A stretch of 10,504 nt of DNA from Polaromonas sp. (GTDB lineage Bacteria; Pseudomonadota; Gammaproteobacteria; Burkholderiales; Burkholderiaceae_C), in assembly GCA_028292345.1 (NCBI GenBank), contig JAQGMN010000433.1:1-10504 (forward strand), in the 5' to 3' direction. The notes beneath the pieces were generated by a model, which had not been told where the DNA came from, did no database searches, and saw nothing but the letters and a program-made list of their open reading frames with translations. The position numbers and the translations under genes are program-made. Positions 1-6,295 of the stretch are shown piece by piece. Position 1 is the first letter of the stretch. The number at the start of each line of letters is the position of its first letter.

Positions 1-1046
1 GTGACTTCCTGCGCGCCCAGCGCGGGCACGACCTTCGACTTGAGCAGGTCCAGCGTCTTGGCATAGTCGTTGCGGTGCACGGTGAAGCTGAAGTCGGTCA
101 AGCCGCCCTTGCTGATGTTCTGGATGATTACATCCACTTCGATGTTGGCGTCGGCCACGGCGCCCAGGATCTGGTAGGCAATGCCCGGGGTGTCGGGCAC
201 GCCGAGCACCGAGATTTTGGCTTCGTCGCGGTTGAATGCGATGCCCGATACGATGGCTTGTTCCATGTTTTCGTCTTCCTCAAAACTGATCAATGTGCCT
301 GATTTGGCTTCTTCGTCGATGTCGATGTTCCAGTCGGTGAAGCTGGACAGCACCCGTAGCGGCACCTTGTACTTGCCGGCGAACTCGACCGAGCGGATTT
401 GCAGCACCTTCGAGCCCATCGAGGCCATTTCCAGCATTTCCTCAAAGCTCACGGTCTGCAGCCGGCGCGCCTCGGGCACGACGCGCGGGTCGGTGGTATA
501 GACGCCATCGACATCGGTGTAGATCAGGCATTCGTGCGCCTTGAGCGCGGCGGCAACCGCCACGGCCGAGGTGTCGGATCCGCCCCGGCCCAGCGTGGTG
601 ACGTTGCCGCCCTCGTCCATGCCCTGGAATCCGGTGATGATCACGACCTTGCCGGCGTCCAGGTCGGCGCGCACTTTTGCGTCGTCGATCGACTCGATAC
701 GGGCCTTGGTGTAGGCGCTGTTGGTCTTGATGGTGACCTGCCAACCGGCATAGCTGACCGCATGCATGCCTTCGGCCTGCAATGCGATGGCCAGCAGCGC
801 GCTGGAAGCCTGCTCGCCGGTGGCGGCCAGGGCGTCGAGTTCGCGGGCGTAGGCGTCGTCGGATTTCGTGGGGGCCAGTTCCTTGGCCAGGCCCAGCAGG
901 CGGTTGGTTTCGCCGCTCATGGCGCTGGGAACCACGACCATCTGGTGGCCGGCGCGTGCCCACTTGGCAACGCGTTTGGCAACATTGCGGATGCGCTCGG
1001 TCGAGCCCATCGAGGTGCCGCCGTATTTGTGAACGATCAAAGCCAT
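1..1046 (-). CDS. lysC: Aspartokinase (aspartate kinase), 3' end cut off by window edge
   Basis: Phosphorylates L-aspartate with ATP, the first step toward lysine, threonine, methionine and diaminopimelate, in the cytoplasm. The visible 348 residues start MALIVHKYGGTSMGS, the kinase signature KYGGTS at residues 7-12. The amino-acid kinase domain runs to about residue 245 and includes TLGRGGSDTSAVA (151-163) and YTDVDGVYTTDPR (176-188). An ACT regulatory domain follows from about 262 (ISVLGVPDTPGIAYQ), so feedback control by lysine and/or threonine is expected from the family. A complete enzyme of this class is a little over 400 residues, so roughly the last 70, with the rest of the second ACT domain, lie left of the window. 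The start at 1046 gives the canonical N-terminus; no strong ribosome site is visible before it. A good internal start lies at codon 261 (see separate entry). The gene follows tilS after a 132-bp gap. Confidence 0.97.
   Translation of the reverse strand, partial: MALIVHKYGGTSMGSTERIRNVAKRVAKWARAGHQMVVVPSAMSGETNRLLGLAKELAPTKSDDAYARELDALAATGEQASSALLAIALQAEGMHAVSYAGWQVTIKTNSAYTKARIESIDDAKVRADLDAGKVVIITGFQGMDEGGNVTTLGRGGSDTSAVAVAAALKAHECLIYTDVDGVYTTDPRVVPEARRLQTVSFEEMLEMASMGSKVLQIRSVEFAGKYKVPLRVLSSFTDWNIDIDEEAKSGTLISFEEDENMEQAIVSGIAFNRDEAKISVLGVPDTPGIAYQILGAVADANIEVDVIIQNISKGGLTDFSFTVHRNDYAKTLDLLKSKVVPALGAQEV
264..281 (-). promoter_or_regulatory. Candidate internal translation start (beta-subunit start) within lysC
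   Basis: An in-frame ATG at 266-264 (codon 261 of lysC) is preceded by GAGGA at 281-277 with a 10-base spacer, a better ribosome site than the one in front of the main lysC start. The product would begin MEQAIVSGIAFNRDEAK, that is, exactly the two ACT regulatory domains. In Corynebacterium glutamicum and Bacillus aspartokinases an internal start at the equivalent place (MEEAVLTGVA in C. glutamicum, as I recall it) makes a separate beta subunit for an alpha2beta2 enzyme. That it is used here is inference. Confidence 0.5.
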
Positions 1047-1105
1047 GGCGGTTGGGTCAATCAGGAGTTGGTGGTGAAGTTGTTTTTTCCTGCTGGCGGT
1101 GCGGC

Positions 1106-1127
1106 AAAAAAAGCTTCCGAAAAGCCC
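1106..1127 (-). terminator. Short hairpin with T-tract in the tilS-lysC gap
   Basis: Read on the minus strand, GGGCTT (1127-1122), loop TTCGG and AAGCTT (1116-1111) form a stem of four Watson-Crick pairs plus two G-T pairs, followed by a run of T (seven T at 1112-1106, two of them in the stem). It could terminate tilS readthrough or act as a weak attenuator in the lysC leader. The stem is short, so efficiency is doubtful. Confidence 0.35.
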
Positions 1128-1155
1128 GCTGTTCAGCTCAGCAGCAAAGCCCTGG

Positions 1156-1161
1156 ATTATA
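1156..1161 (-). promoter_or_regulatory. TATAAT -10 box, candidate lysC promoter
   Basis: A perfect TATAAT reads on the minus strand at 1161-1156, just after the tilS stop at 1179, and would start transcription near 1149, about 100 bases before the lysC ATG. No convincing -35 hexamer lies 16-18 bases upstream, so the call rests on the -10 box and on its place in the only non-coding gap before lysC. Confidence 0.4.
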
Positions 1162-1178
1162 GCCAGCGCAATTTTCGC

Positions 1179-2237
1179 TCAGCGCCCTGTCGGGGCGGCA
1201 TCATAGCGCAGGAAGCCGCCCTGCCGCGTGACGTGGCCCGCGGCCACCTTGAGATGGATCCGGTGGCCGCGCGTGGTGCAGGCGGCGACCTGGTGCAGCA
1301 ATTGATCCAGTTGCGCCGCGCTCGGCGTGGCCTGTTGCTGCAGCAGCCAGTGGCGCAGCAGGTTGGCCTGCCGCGCCGTAGACAACGCCTGCAAGGCCAT
1401 GAGGGCGGGCGGGTTGCCGGCGGCGGCCAGGTCCTGCGCGGCAACCTCCGCCAGCACGGCCTGCGCCTGCGCGGCGTGGCGCGCACTGCGCGCGAACGTG
1501 GTGCGGAATTGCGGAAACGCCTGCGCCAGCGCGGGCAGCAGGCGCGCCCGGATGCGGTTGCGGGTGTAGCGTTCGTCGGCGTTGGTCGGGTCGTCCACGA
1601 ACTCAAAAGGCTGGCGCACCACCCATTCGCGCAGCACGGCCGAAGGCAATTGCAGCAGCGGCCGGTAAAATGCCATCCCGCCGCGCTCGAACCGCGCCGC
1701 CATGGCCGACAGGCCGGGCAGGCCGGCGCCCCGGCTCAATGCCAGCAGCAGGGTTTCGACCTGGTCGTCGGCATGCTGGCCAAGCAGCATGCCGTGCATG
1801 CCCCGGGCTGTCGCCGCCGTGGCCAGCGCGGCATAGCGCACGCGCCGTGCCGCGTCCTCGGGGCTTTCGCCGGGCGCATGGCGGGCATTGGCCGGGATGA
1901 CATGCAAAGGAACACCGCTCTGCCTGCAGACCGATGCGCAGACCCGAGCAAACTCATCGGCTGCGGCTTGAAGCCCGTGGTGGACATGGAAAGCCTCGAC
2001 CCGGCCCGGCCAGCGCTCAGCCGCCGCCAGCAGCAAGGCGGTCGAGTCGGCGCCGCCGCTGTAGGCCACGCCCAGCGGCAAAGGGGGATCGCAGGAAAAA
2101 AGGGCGCCAATGCCCGCCGATGCCGGATTCACCGGCTTTTCGAGGCGCGCCGCGCCCGGCGGCCGCGAGCGCAACAGGTTATTTGCCGGCGTCGGCTTTG
2201 GTGTCGGTGAAACGGCCATAGCTCTGCAGCCGGTCAT
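1179..2237 (-). CDS. tilS: tRNA(Ile)-lysidine synthetase
   Basis: Converts C34 of the CAU-anticodon tRNA-Ile to lysidine using ATP and lysine, so that the tRNA reads AUA and is charged with isoleucine; essential in most bacteria. It is an N-type ATP pyrophosphatase: the P-loop SGGADST is at residues 60-66, followed by HVHHGLQ (84-90), GQHADDQVETLLLALSRG (153-170) and DDPTNADERYTRNRIR (225-240). The stop is at 1179. At 352 residues it is shorter than the 432-residue E. coli enzyme, with a reduced C-terminal part. The start is uncertain: the longest ATG frame overlaps accA by 59 bp and puts the P-loop at residue 60, whereas the E. coli protein has it near residue 20. An ATG at 2219 and a GTG at 2132 are alternatives; the GTG gives a 317-residue protein with the P-loop at residue 25 and a 46-bp gap to accA. 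No candidate has a good ribosome site. Confidence 0.93.
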   Translation of the reverse strand: MTGCRAMAVSPTPKPTPANNLLRSRPPGAARLEKPVNPASAGIGALFSCDPPLPLGVAYSGGADSTALLLAAAERWPGRVEAFHVHHGLQAAADEFARVCASVCRQSGVPLHVIPANARHAPGESPEDAARRVRYAALATAATARGMHGMLLGQHADDQVETLLLALSRGAGLPGLSAMAARFERGGMAFYRPLLQLPSAVLREWVVRQPFEFVDDPTNADERYTRNRIRARLLPALAQAFPQFRTTFARSARHAAQAQAVLAEVAAQDLAAAGNPPALMALQALSTARQANLLRHWLLQQQATPSAAQLDQLLHQVAACTTRGHRIHLKVAAGHVTRQGGFLRYDAAPTGR

Positions 2238-3159
2238 AGCGACGGTTGAGCAGTTCCTTGACCGGCAGGTCGCTGACCTGGCGGAAGGCGTCGTTGAGCG
2301 CCCGCTTCAGGAAAGCCGACATCTGCTTCGGGTCGCGGTGCGCGCCGCCGACCGGCTCGTTGACGATCTTGTCGATGACGCCCAGCGCCTTGAGCCGGTG
2401 CGCGGTGATGCCCAGCGCCTCGGCCGCATCCTGGGCCTTTTCGGACGTTTTCCACAAAATCGATGCGCAGCCTTCGGGACTGATGACCGAATAGATCGAA
2501 TACTGCAGCATCACCACCTGGTCGGCCACCGAGATCGCCAGCGCGCCGCCGGAGCCGCCTTCGCCGATGATGGTGGTGATGATCGGCACTTCGAGCTGCG
2601 CCATCTCGAAAATGTTGCGGCCGATGGCCTCGGACTGGCCGCGCTCCTCGGCATCGATGCCGGGGTAGGCGCCGGGTGTATCGACAAAGGTGAACACCGG
2701 CAGCCTGAATTTTTCGGCCGTCTTCATCAGGCGCAGCGCCTTGCGGTAGCCCTCGGGCTTGGTCATGCCGAAGTTGCGCAGGCCGCGCTCCTTGGTGTCG
2801 CGCCCTTTCTGGTGGCCCAGCACCAGGCAGGCATTGCCGTTGAAGCGCGCCAGGCCGCCGACGATGCTCAGGTCGTCGGCAAAGTGCCGGTCGCCGTGCA
2901 ACTCGACAAAGTCGGTGAAGATGTCCCGGATGTAGTCGAGCGTGTAGGGCCGCTCGGCATGGCGGGCAATCTTGGTGATCTGCCAGGGCGTCAGGACGCT
3001 GTAGATGTCCTTGGTGAGCTGCTGGCTTTTTTTCGCCAGCTGCTCGATTTCGTCCGAAATATCGACCGCCGACTCGGTCTGCACATAACGCAGTTCTTCA
3101 ATTTTTCCTTCAAGCTCCGCAATCGGCTGCTCGAAATCGAGAAATGTCTTTTTTGCCAT
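2179..3159 (-). CDS. accA: Acetyl-CoA carboxylase carboxyltransferase, alpha subunit
   Basis: With AccD (not in this window) it forms the carboxyltransferase that moves CO2 from biotinyl-AccB to acetyl-CoA, giving malonyl-CoA, the first committed step of fatty acid synthesis. The 326-residue product matches the usual length (E. coli 319). It starts MAKKTFLDFEQPIAELE, with the family's N-terminal helical segment to about residue 50. The crotonase-like core carries DTPGAYPGIDAEERGQSEAI (150-169), the glycine-rich GEGGSGGALAI (189-199) that forms part of the active site, and SVISPEGCASILWK (214-227). The start at 3159 is supported by GAGGA (3169-3165) five bases upstream. It lies 62 bp after the glycosylase gene and runs into tilS. 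No defects are seen. Confidence 0.98.
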   Translation of the reverse strand: MAKKTFLDFEQPIAELEGKIEELRYVQTESAVDISDEIEQLAKKSQQLTKDIYSVLTPWQITKIARHAERPYTLDYIRDIFTDFVELHGDRHFADDLSIVGGLARFNGNACLVLGHQKGRDTKERGLRNFGMTKPEGYRKALRLMKTAEKFRLPVFTFVDTPGAYPGIDAEERGQSEAIGRNIFEMAQLEVPIITTIIGEGGSGGALAISVADQVVMLQYSIYSVISPEGCASILWKTSEKAQDAAEALGITAHRLKALGVIDKIVNEPVGGAHRDPKQMSAFLKRALNDAFRQVSDLPVKELLNRRYDRLQSYGRFTDTKADAGK

Positions 3160-3164
3160 GGTAA

Positions 3165-3169
3165 TCCTC
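3165..3169 (-). promoter_or_regulatory. Ribosome binding site of accA
   Basis: GAGGA on the minus strand, five bases before the accA ATG at 3159. It is the clearest ribosome site on this strand and fixes the accA start. Confidence 0.7.
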
Positions 3170-3221
3170 AGACTTTTAATTCTTGATCAGGCAGATTGCG
3201 AAGCGAACTGCACACCGTTGC

Positions 3222-3926
3222 TCAGGCGCCGGGCGCAATTTTCGGGTCCAGCGAACGCCAAATATACCAAGTCGCCACGCTGCAGTACGGCGCCCAGGCG
3301 GCGGCGACTTCGCGCGCATCGCTGCGGCTGACCGATTCGCCGGAAAAATAGTTGTGGCTGATGCCGTTGATCAGACCGACATCGTCCAGCGGCAGAACGT
3401 TCGGCCGCGTCAGGTAAAACATCAAAAACATCTCGGCGGTCCAGCGGCCGATGCCGCGAATCGCGATCAGCTCGGCAATGATGGTTTCGTCGTCCATCGC
3501 CTGCCAGTCCTGCACATGGACGCGGCCGGCGTCGAAATGGATCGACAGGTCCACCAGGTACTCGACCTTGCGCGCGCTCAGTCCGGCCGCGCGCATGTCG
3601 TCGATCTTCAGGCGCAGCACATGCGCCGGCGTCATTTCGGCGGGCAAGGCGGCAAAGCGGTGCCAGACGGTCTGCGCGGCCTTCACCGAAATCTGCTGGC
3701 CGACAATGCTGCGCGCCAGCGTGCTGAAGGCGTCGCCGCGCGACTGCAGGCAGGTGTTGCCGAACTGCGGAATCAGGCGCTTCATGACCCGGTCCTTCTT
3801 GACCAGGTGCCGGCAGGCGTCCTGCCAGTACGGCGGGACAACGATGGCCGGCTCAGTCGCGCCGGCCTTGTCGGTCAGCTCGATCGGCGCCGGGCTGGCG
3901 GCATCGGCAATTGCTATTTTTTTCAT
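3222..3926 (-). CDS. alkA: DNA-3-methyladenine glycosylase II (AlkA type)
   Basis: Removes alkylated bases such as 3-methyladenine from DNA, starting base excision repair. From the ATG at 3926 the product has 234 residues. It is a helix-hairpin-helix glycosylase: ARSIVGQQISVKAAQTVW near 71-88 is the typical entry helix, the hairpin AIRGIGRWTAEMF is near 155-167, and LPLDDVGLING (178-188) holds the aspartate pair that corresponds to AlkA D237/D238, the second being catalytic. It lacks the extra N-terminal domain of 282-residue E. coli AlkA, resembling the short AlkA form common in beta-proteobacteria. There is no C-terminal Cys4 iron-sulfur loop, which argues against MutY or Nth. A TTG at 3935 is an alternative start; neither has a strong ribosome site. 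The ATG lies inside a small intergenic repeat (see repeat entry). It sits 61 bp after cysS and 62 bp before accA, probably co-transcribed. Confidence 0.92.
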   Translation of the reverse strand: MKKIAIADAASPAPIELTDKAGATEPAIVVPPYWQDACRHLVKKDRVMKRLIPQFGNTCLQSRGDAFSTLARSIVGQQISVKAAQTVWHRFAALPAEMTPAHVLRLKIDDMRAAGLSARKVEYLVDLSIHFDAGRVHVQDWQAMDDETIIAELIAIRGIGRWTAEMFLMFYLTRPNVLPLDDVGLINGISHNYFSGESVSRSDAREVAAAWAPYCSVATWYIWRSLDPKIAPGA

Positions 3927-3929
3927 AGC
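3913..3929. repeat. GCTAT...ATAGC repeat element at the alkA start
   Basis: A 17-bp inverted repeat, GCTAT (3913-3917), seven-base T-rich loop, ATAGC (3925-3929). It has the same length and outer bases as the element at 9093-9109. From memory, elements of this shape recur between genes in Comamonadaceae. Here it contains the alkA start codon and encodes its first residues (MKKIA). Confidence 0.5.
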
Positions 3930-3953
3930 TTGCAACCCGCGACAGACGTGCGC

Positions 3954-3971
3954 AAAAAGCCAGAAAGGCTT
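3954..3971 (-). terminator. Weak hairpin plus T-run after cysS
   Basis: On the minus strand AAGCC (3971-3967), loop TTTCT and GGCTT (3961-3957) form a five-pair stem followed by further T residues to 3954, 16 bases beyond the cysS stop. It would be a weak intrinsic terminator or transcript-end structure between cysS and alkA. The stem is short. Confidence 0.3.
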
Positions 3972-3987
3972 GAAAATACTAAAGCGA

Positions 3988-5379
3988 TCACGATTTCACC
4001 TCCCAGGTCGTTCCTTGGGGCGAGTCCTTCAGCACGATGCCCTGGTCCAGCAGTTCGCTGCGGATGCGGTCGGCCGCCGCGAAGTCCCGGGCCTTCTTGG
4101 CATCGGCGCGTTGCATGATCAGCGCCTGGATGCTGGCGTCGTCCAGCCCGGCACCGGCCTGCAGGTAAGCCGACGGCTCACCCTGCAGCAGGCCCAGGCA
4201 GCCGCCCAGGCTTTTCAGCAGCCCGGCCAGTTCGCTGGATGCGGTCCGGTTCACCTCGCCCGCCAGGTCGAACAGCACGGCGACGGCTTCGGGCGTGCCG
4301 AAGTCCTCGTCCATGGCCGCCTTGAAGCGGGCGGCAAACGGCTCGGTCCAGTCAATCGCCACGGCGGCCGGCGTCGCCAGGCCGAGCGCGGTGTACAGGC
4401 GCTTGAGCGAATTGCGCGCGTCGTCCAGGTGCGCGTCGCTGTAGTTGAGCGCGCTGCGGTAGTGCGCGCGCAGGATGAAAAAGCGCACGGTCTCGGCGTC
4501 GTACTTGGCCAGTACCTCGCGGATGGTGAAGAAATTGCCCAGCGATTTGGACATCTTCTCATTGTCCACGCGCACAAAGCCGTTGTGCACCCAGAAGCGC
4601 GCCAGCGGCTGGCCGTTGGCGCCTTCGCTCTGGGCGATCTCGTTTTCATGGTGCGGAAACTGCAGGTCGGCGCCGCCGCCGTGGATGTCGAAGGTTTCGC
4701 CCAGCGTGGCGCAGCTCATGGCCGAGCATTCGATGTGCCAGCCCGGCCGGCCCCGGCCATAGTCATGGCCCAGGGCAGCGCTGTCCCACTTGGCGTCCTC
4801 GGGTTCGCTGTCCTTGGCCGACTTCCACAGCACGAAGTCCAGCGGGTCGTCCTTGCCTTCGAGCACGGCCACGCGCTCGCCGGCGCGCAGTTCGTCCAGC
4901 GACTTGCCCGACAGCTTGCCGTAGCCCGGGAACTTGCGCACCGCATAGTTCATGTCGCCGCCCGAGCCGCGGTAGGCCAGCCCCTTGCCTTCCAGCGTGC
5001 AGATCATCGCCAGCATCTGCGGCACATACTCGGTCGCGCGCGGCTCCAGCGTCGGCGGCTCGATGGCCAGGGCGCCGATGTCTTGGTGCATGGCCTCGAT
5101 CATCTCGTCGGTCAGTGCCCGGATGGTGATGCCGCGCTCGACGGCGCGTCTGATGATCTTGTCGTCGATGTCGGTGATGTTGCGCACATAGGTGACCTGG
5201 TAGCCGCTGACCTTGAGCCAGCGCTGCACCACGTCGAAGGCCATCATCATGCGGGCATGGCCGATATGGCAGAGGTCGTAAATCGTCATTCCGCAAACAT
5301 ACATGCGGACCTGGCCGGGAACAATAGGGGAAAAATCTTCTACGGCACGCGACAGCGTGTTGTAAATGCGAAGGCTCAT
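3988..5379 (-). CDS. cysS: Cysteinyl-tRNA synthetase
   Basis: Charges tRNA-Cys with cysteine, a class I aminoacyl-tRNA synthetase of the cytoplasm. The 463-residue product begins MSLRIYNTLSRAVEDF and has every key element: the HIGH motif HIGHAR at 38-43, KMSKS at 275-279, and the zinc ligands C29, C218 (in GWHIECSAM), H243 and E247 (in HHENE), with the spacing of E. coli C28/C209/H234/E238. The C-terminal helical part ends DSPQGTTWEVKS. Length matches the E. coli enzyme (461). The open frame continues upstream to 5601, but homology begins at 5379, so the ATG there is the start; no strong ribosome site precedes it. It is the first gene of the leftward block and is divergent from the TPR gene across a 303-bp gap. 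Confidence 0.98.
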   Translation of the reverse strand: MSLRIYNTLSRAVEDFSPIVPGQVRMYVCGMTIYDLCHIGHARMMMAFDVVQRWLKVSGYQVTYVRNITDIDDKIIRRAVERGITIRALTDEMIEAMHQDIGALAIEPPTLEPRATEYVPQMLAMICTLEGKGLAYRGSGGDMNYAVRKFPGYGKLSGKSLDELRAGERVAVLEGKDDPLDFVLWKSAKDSEPEDAKWDSAALGHDYGRGRPGWHIECSAMSCATLGETFDIHGGGADLQFPHHENEIAQSEGANGQPLARFWVHNGFVRVDNEKMSKSLGNFFTIREVLAKYDAETVRFFILRAHYRSALNYSDAHLDDARNSLKRLYTALGLATPAAVAIDWTEPFAARFKAAMDEDFGTPEAVAVLFDLAGEVNRTASSELAGLLKSLGGCLGLLQGEPSAYLQAGAGLDDASIQALIMQRADAKKARDFAAADRIRSELLDQGIVLKDSPQGTTWEVKS

Positions 5380-5533
5380 GGAAATTGTCTGGATGCGTGG
5401 TCTGACGTAGAAATGCCAGGGGAAGAAAAAAGGAAAAACCTGAATATCCGGGCGCCACCGGCGGCGATGGCGCTGATACGAAAGCGAAATTCTTGGGAGG
5501 GAACCGGGAAGGAACAACAGGGCAAGGAGGGTG

Positions 5534-5562
5534 ACTATACCCCCTCGGCTAGAATTAATCAG
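5534..5562 (-). promoter_or_regulatory. Possible leftward promoter for cysS
   Basis: On the minus strand CTGATT (5562-5557), 17-base spacer and TATAGT (5539-5534) resemble a sigma-70 promoter (3/6 and 5/6 matches). It lies in the only AT-rich patch of the divergent gap and would leave a leader of about 150 bases before cysS. A nearby TATACT (5566-5561) is an alternative -10 box without a good -35. No convincing plus-strand promoter was found for the TPR operon. Confidence 0.28.
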
Positions 5563-5574
5563 TATATCCAGCCG

Positions 5575-5609
5575 GGCCGGGCACCTGTTGCGGCGCCGCA
5601 AACCCGGCC
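5575..5609. repeat. Nested inverted repeat in the divergent gap
   Basis: A perfect 14-bp palindrome, TTGCGGC/GCCGCAA (5588-5601), lies inside a 7-bp inverted repeat, GGCCGGG (5575-5581) and CCCGGCC (5603-5609). As RNA it could form a stable structure; as DNA it could be an operator. It is not followed by a T-run, so it is not a typical terminator. Confidence 0.5.
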
Positions 5610-5682
5610 GGGGCCGGCTTGCTTCCCGGCCACCTTGCGCTCCGGCGCGGCCCCTGATTCCCCTGAAAACAACGAGAGTCTT

Positions 5683-6261
5683 ATGCCCACGCGAGCCGTC
5701 ATTTTCCGCCGCCCCCGCTCATTCCCGTCCTTCCTGCCGGCCAGCCTGCTGCTGATGCTCGCGCTGTTGGGCGCGCCGGCCGTCCATGCCGACGAGTACA
5801 CCGATGTCAACAGGCTGATCAGCGCCCGGCAGTTTCCCCAGGCACTGGCCAGCGCCGACAAATACCTGGCGGCCAAGCCGCGCGATCCGCAGATGCGCTT
5901 CCTCAAGGGCGTGATCCAGAGCGAGACCGCCCAGACCGCCGAAGCCATGGAAACCTTCGCCCAGCTCAACCGCGACTATCCCGAGCTGCCCGAGCCCTAC
6001 AACAACCTGGCCGTGCTGTATGCCGCCCAGGGCCAGTTCGACAAGGCCCGGGAATCGCTGGAAATGGCGGTGCGGCTGAACCCGCGCTATGCCGTGGCCC
6101 ATGAAAACCTGGGCGACATGCATGCCCGGCTGGCCAGCCAGTCCTACAGCCGGGCGTTGCAGCTCAATCCCGCCAACGCCGCGCTGCCGCCCAAGCTGGC
6201 ACTGGTCAACCAGTTGCTGACCCCCGCCGCCAGGCCGCCCGCACCGGCCAAGGCGCCTTGA
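5683..6261 (+). CDS. Exported tetratricopeptide-repeat protein
   Basis: A 192-residue protein of unknown exact role. Residues 1-36 look like a Sec signal peptide: a basic n-region (RR at 9-10), a hydrophobic core SLLLMLALLG (21-30) and cleavage after AVHA (A36). About three TPR units follow: roughly 37-70, 71-103 and 104-137 (EPYNNLAVLYAAQGQFDKA is the clearest), then a partial unit ending ALQLNPANAA. The tail is rich in Pro and Ala (PAARPPAPAKAP). TPRs bind other proteins, so a periplasmic scaffold or folding partner is a reasonable inference given the two cyclophilins just downstream (34 and then 20 bp gaps). The start at 5683 gives an intact signal peptide; GAGAG lies just upstream but close. 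It is the first gene of the rightward operon, divergent from cysS. Confidence 0.9.
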   Translation: MPTRAVIFRRPRSFPSFLPASLLLMLALLGAPAVHADEYTDVNRLISARQFPQALASADKYLAAKPRDPQMRFLKGVIQSETAQTAEAMETFAQLNRDYPELPEPYNNLAVLYAAQGQFDKARESLEMAVRLNPRYAVAHENLGDMHARLASQSYSRALQLNPANAALPPKLALVNQLLTPAARPPAPAKAP

Positions 6262-6295
6262 CTTCCCATTTTTACCTTTTGAAAAAGATCCAGCC

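Larger units (their letters stand above)
5380..5682. promoter_or_regulatory. Divergent intergenic region, cysS / TPR operon
   Basis: This 303-bp stretch separates two divergent transcription units and must hold the promoters of both. It contains a purine-rich segment (about 5410-5435 and 5495-5533), an AT-rich patch (5549-5568) and a nested GC-rich palindrome (5575-5609, separate entry). I see no convincing gene in it. Confidence 0.6.

Noticed and set aside
1047..1178. Lysine riboswitch upstream of lysC
   Set aside because: The leader is too short for this roughly 170-base element and lacks its conserved core; lysine riboswitches are not expected in beta-proteobacteria.
399..2210. Long plus-strand open frame (603 codons) opposite lysC and tilS
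   Set aside because: It is antisense to two clearly conserved genes, its composition is Arg/Gly/Ala-rich as expected of a GC-rich shadow frame, and it has no recognisable domain.
5380..5601. N-terminal extension of cysS to 5601
   Set aside because: The extra 74 codons do not match the family, whose N-terminus begins at MSLRIYNTLS; the extension runs through the intergenic region and its palindrome.
3451..5682. Plus-strand open frame opposite alkA and cysS that runs into the TPR gene
   Set aside because: The part before 5683 is antisense to conserved genes and has no domain; the signal peptide at 5683 shows where the real protein starts.
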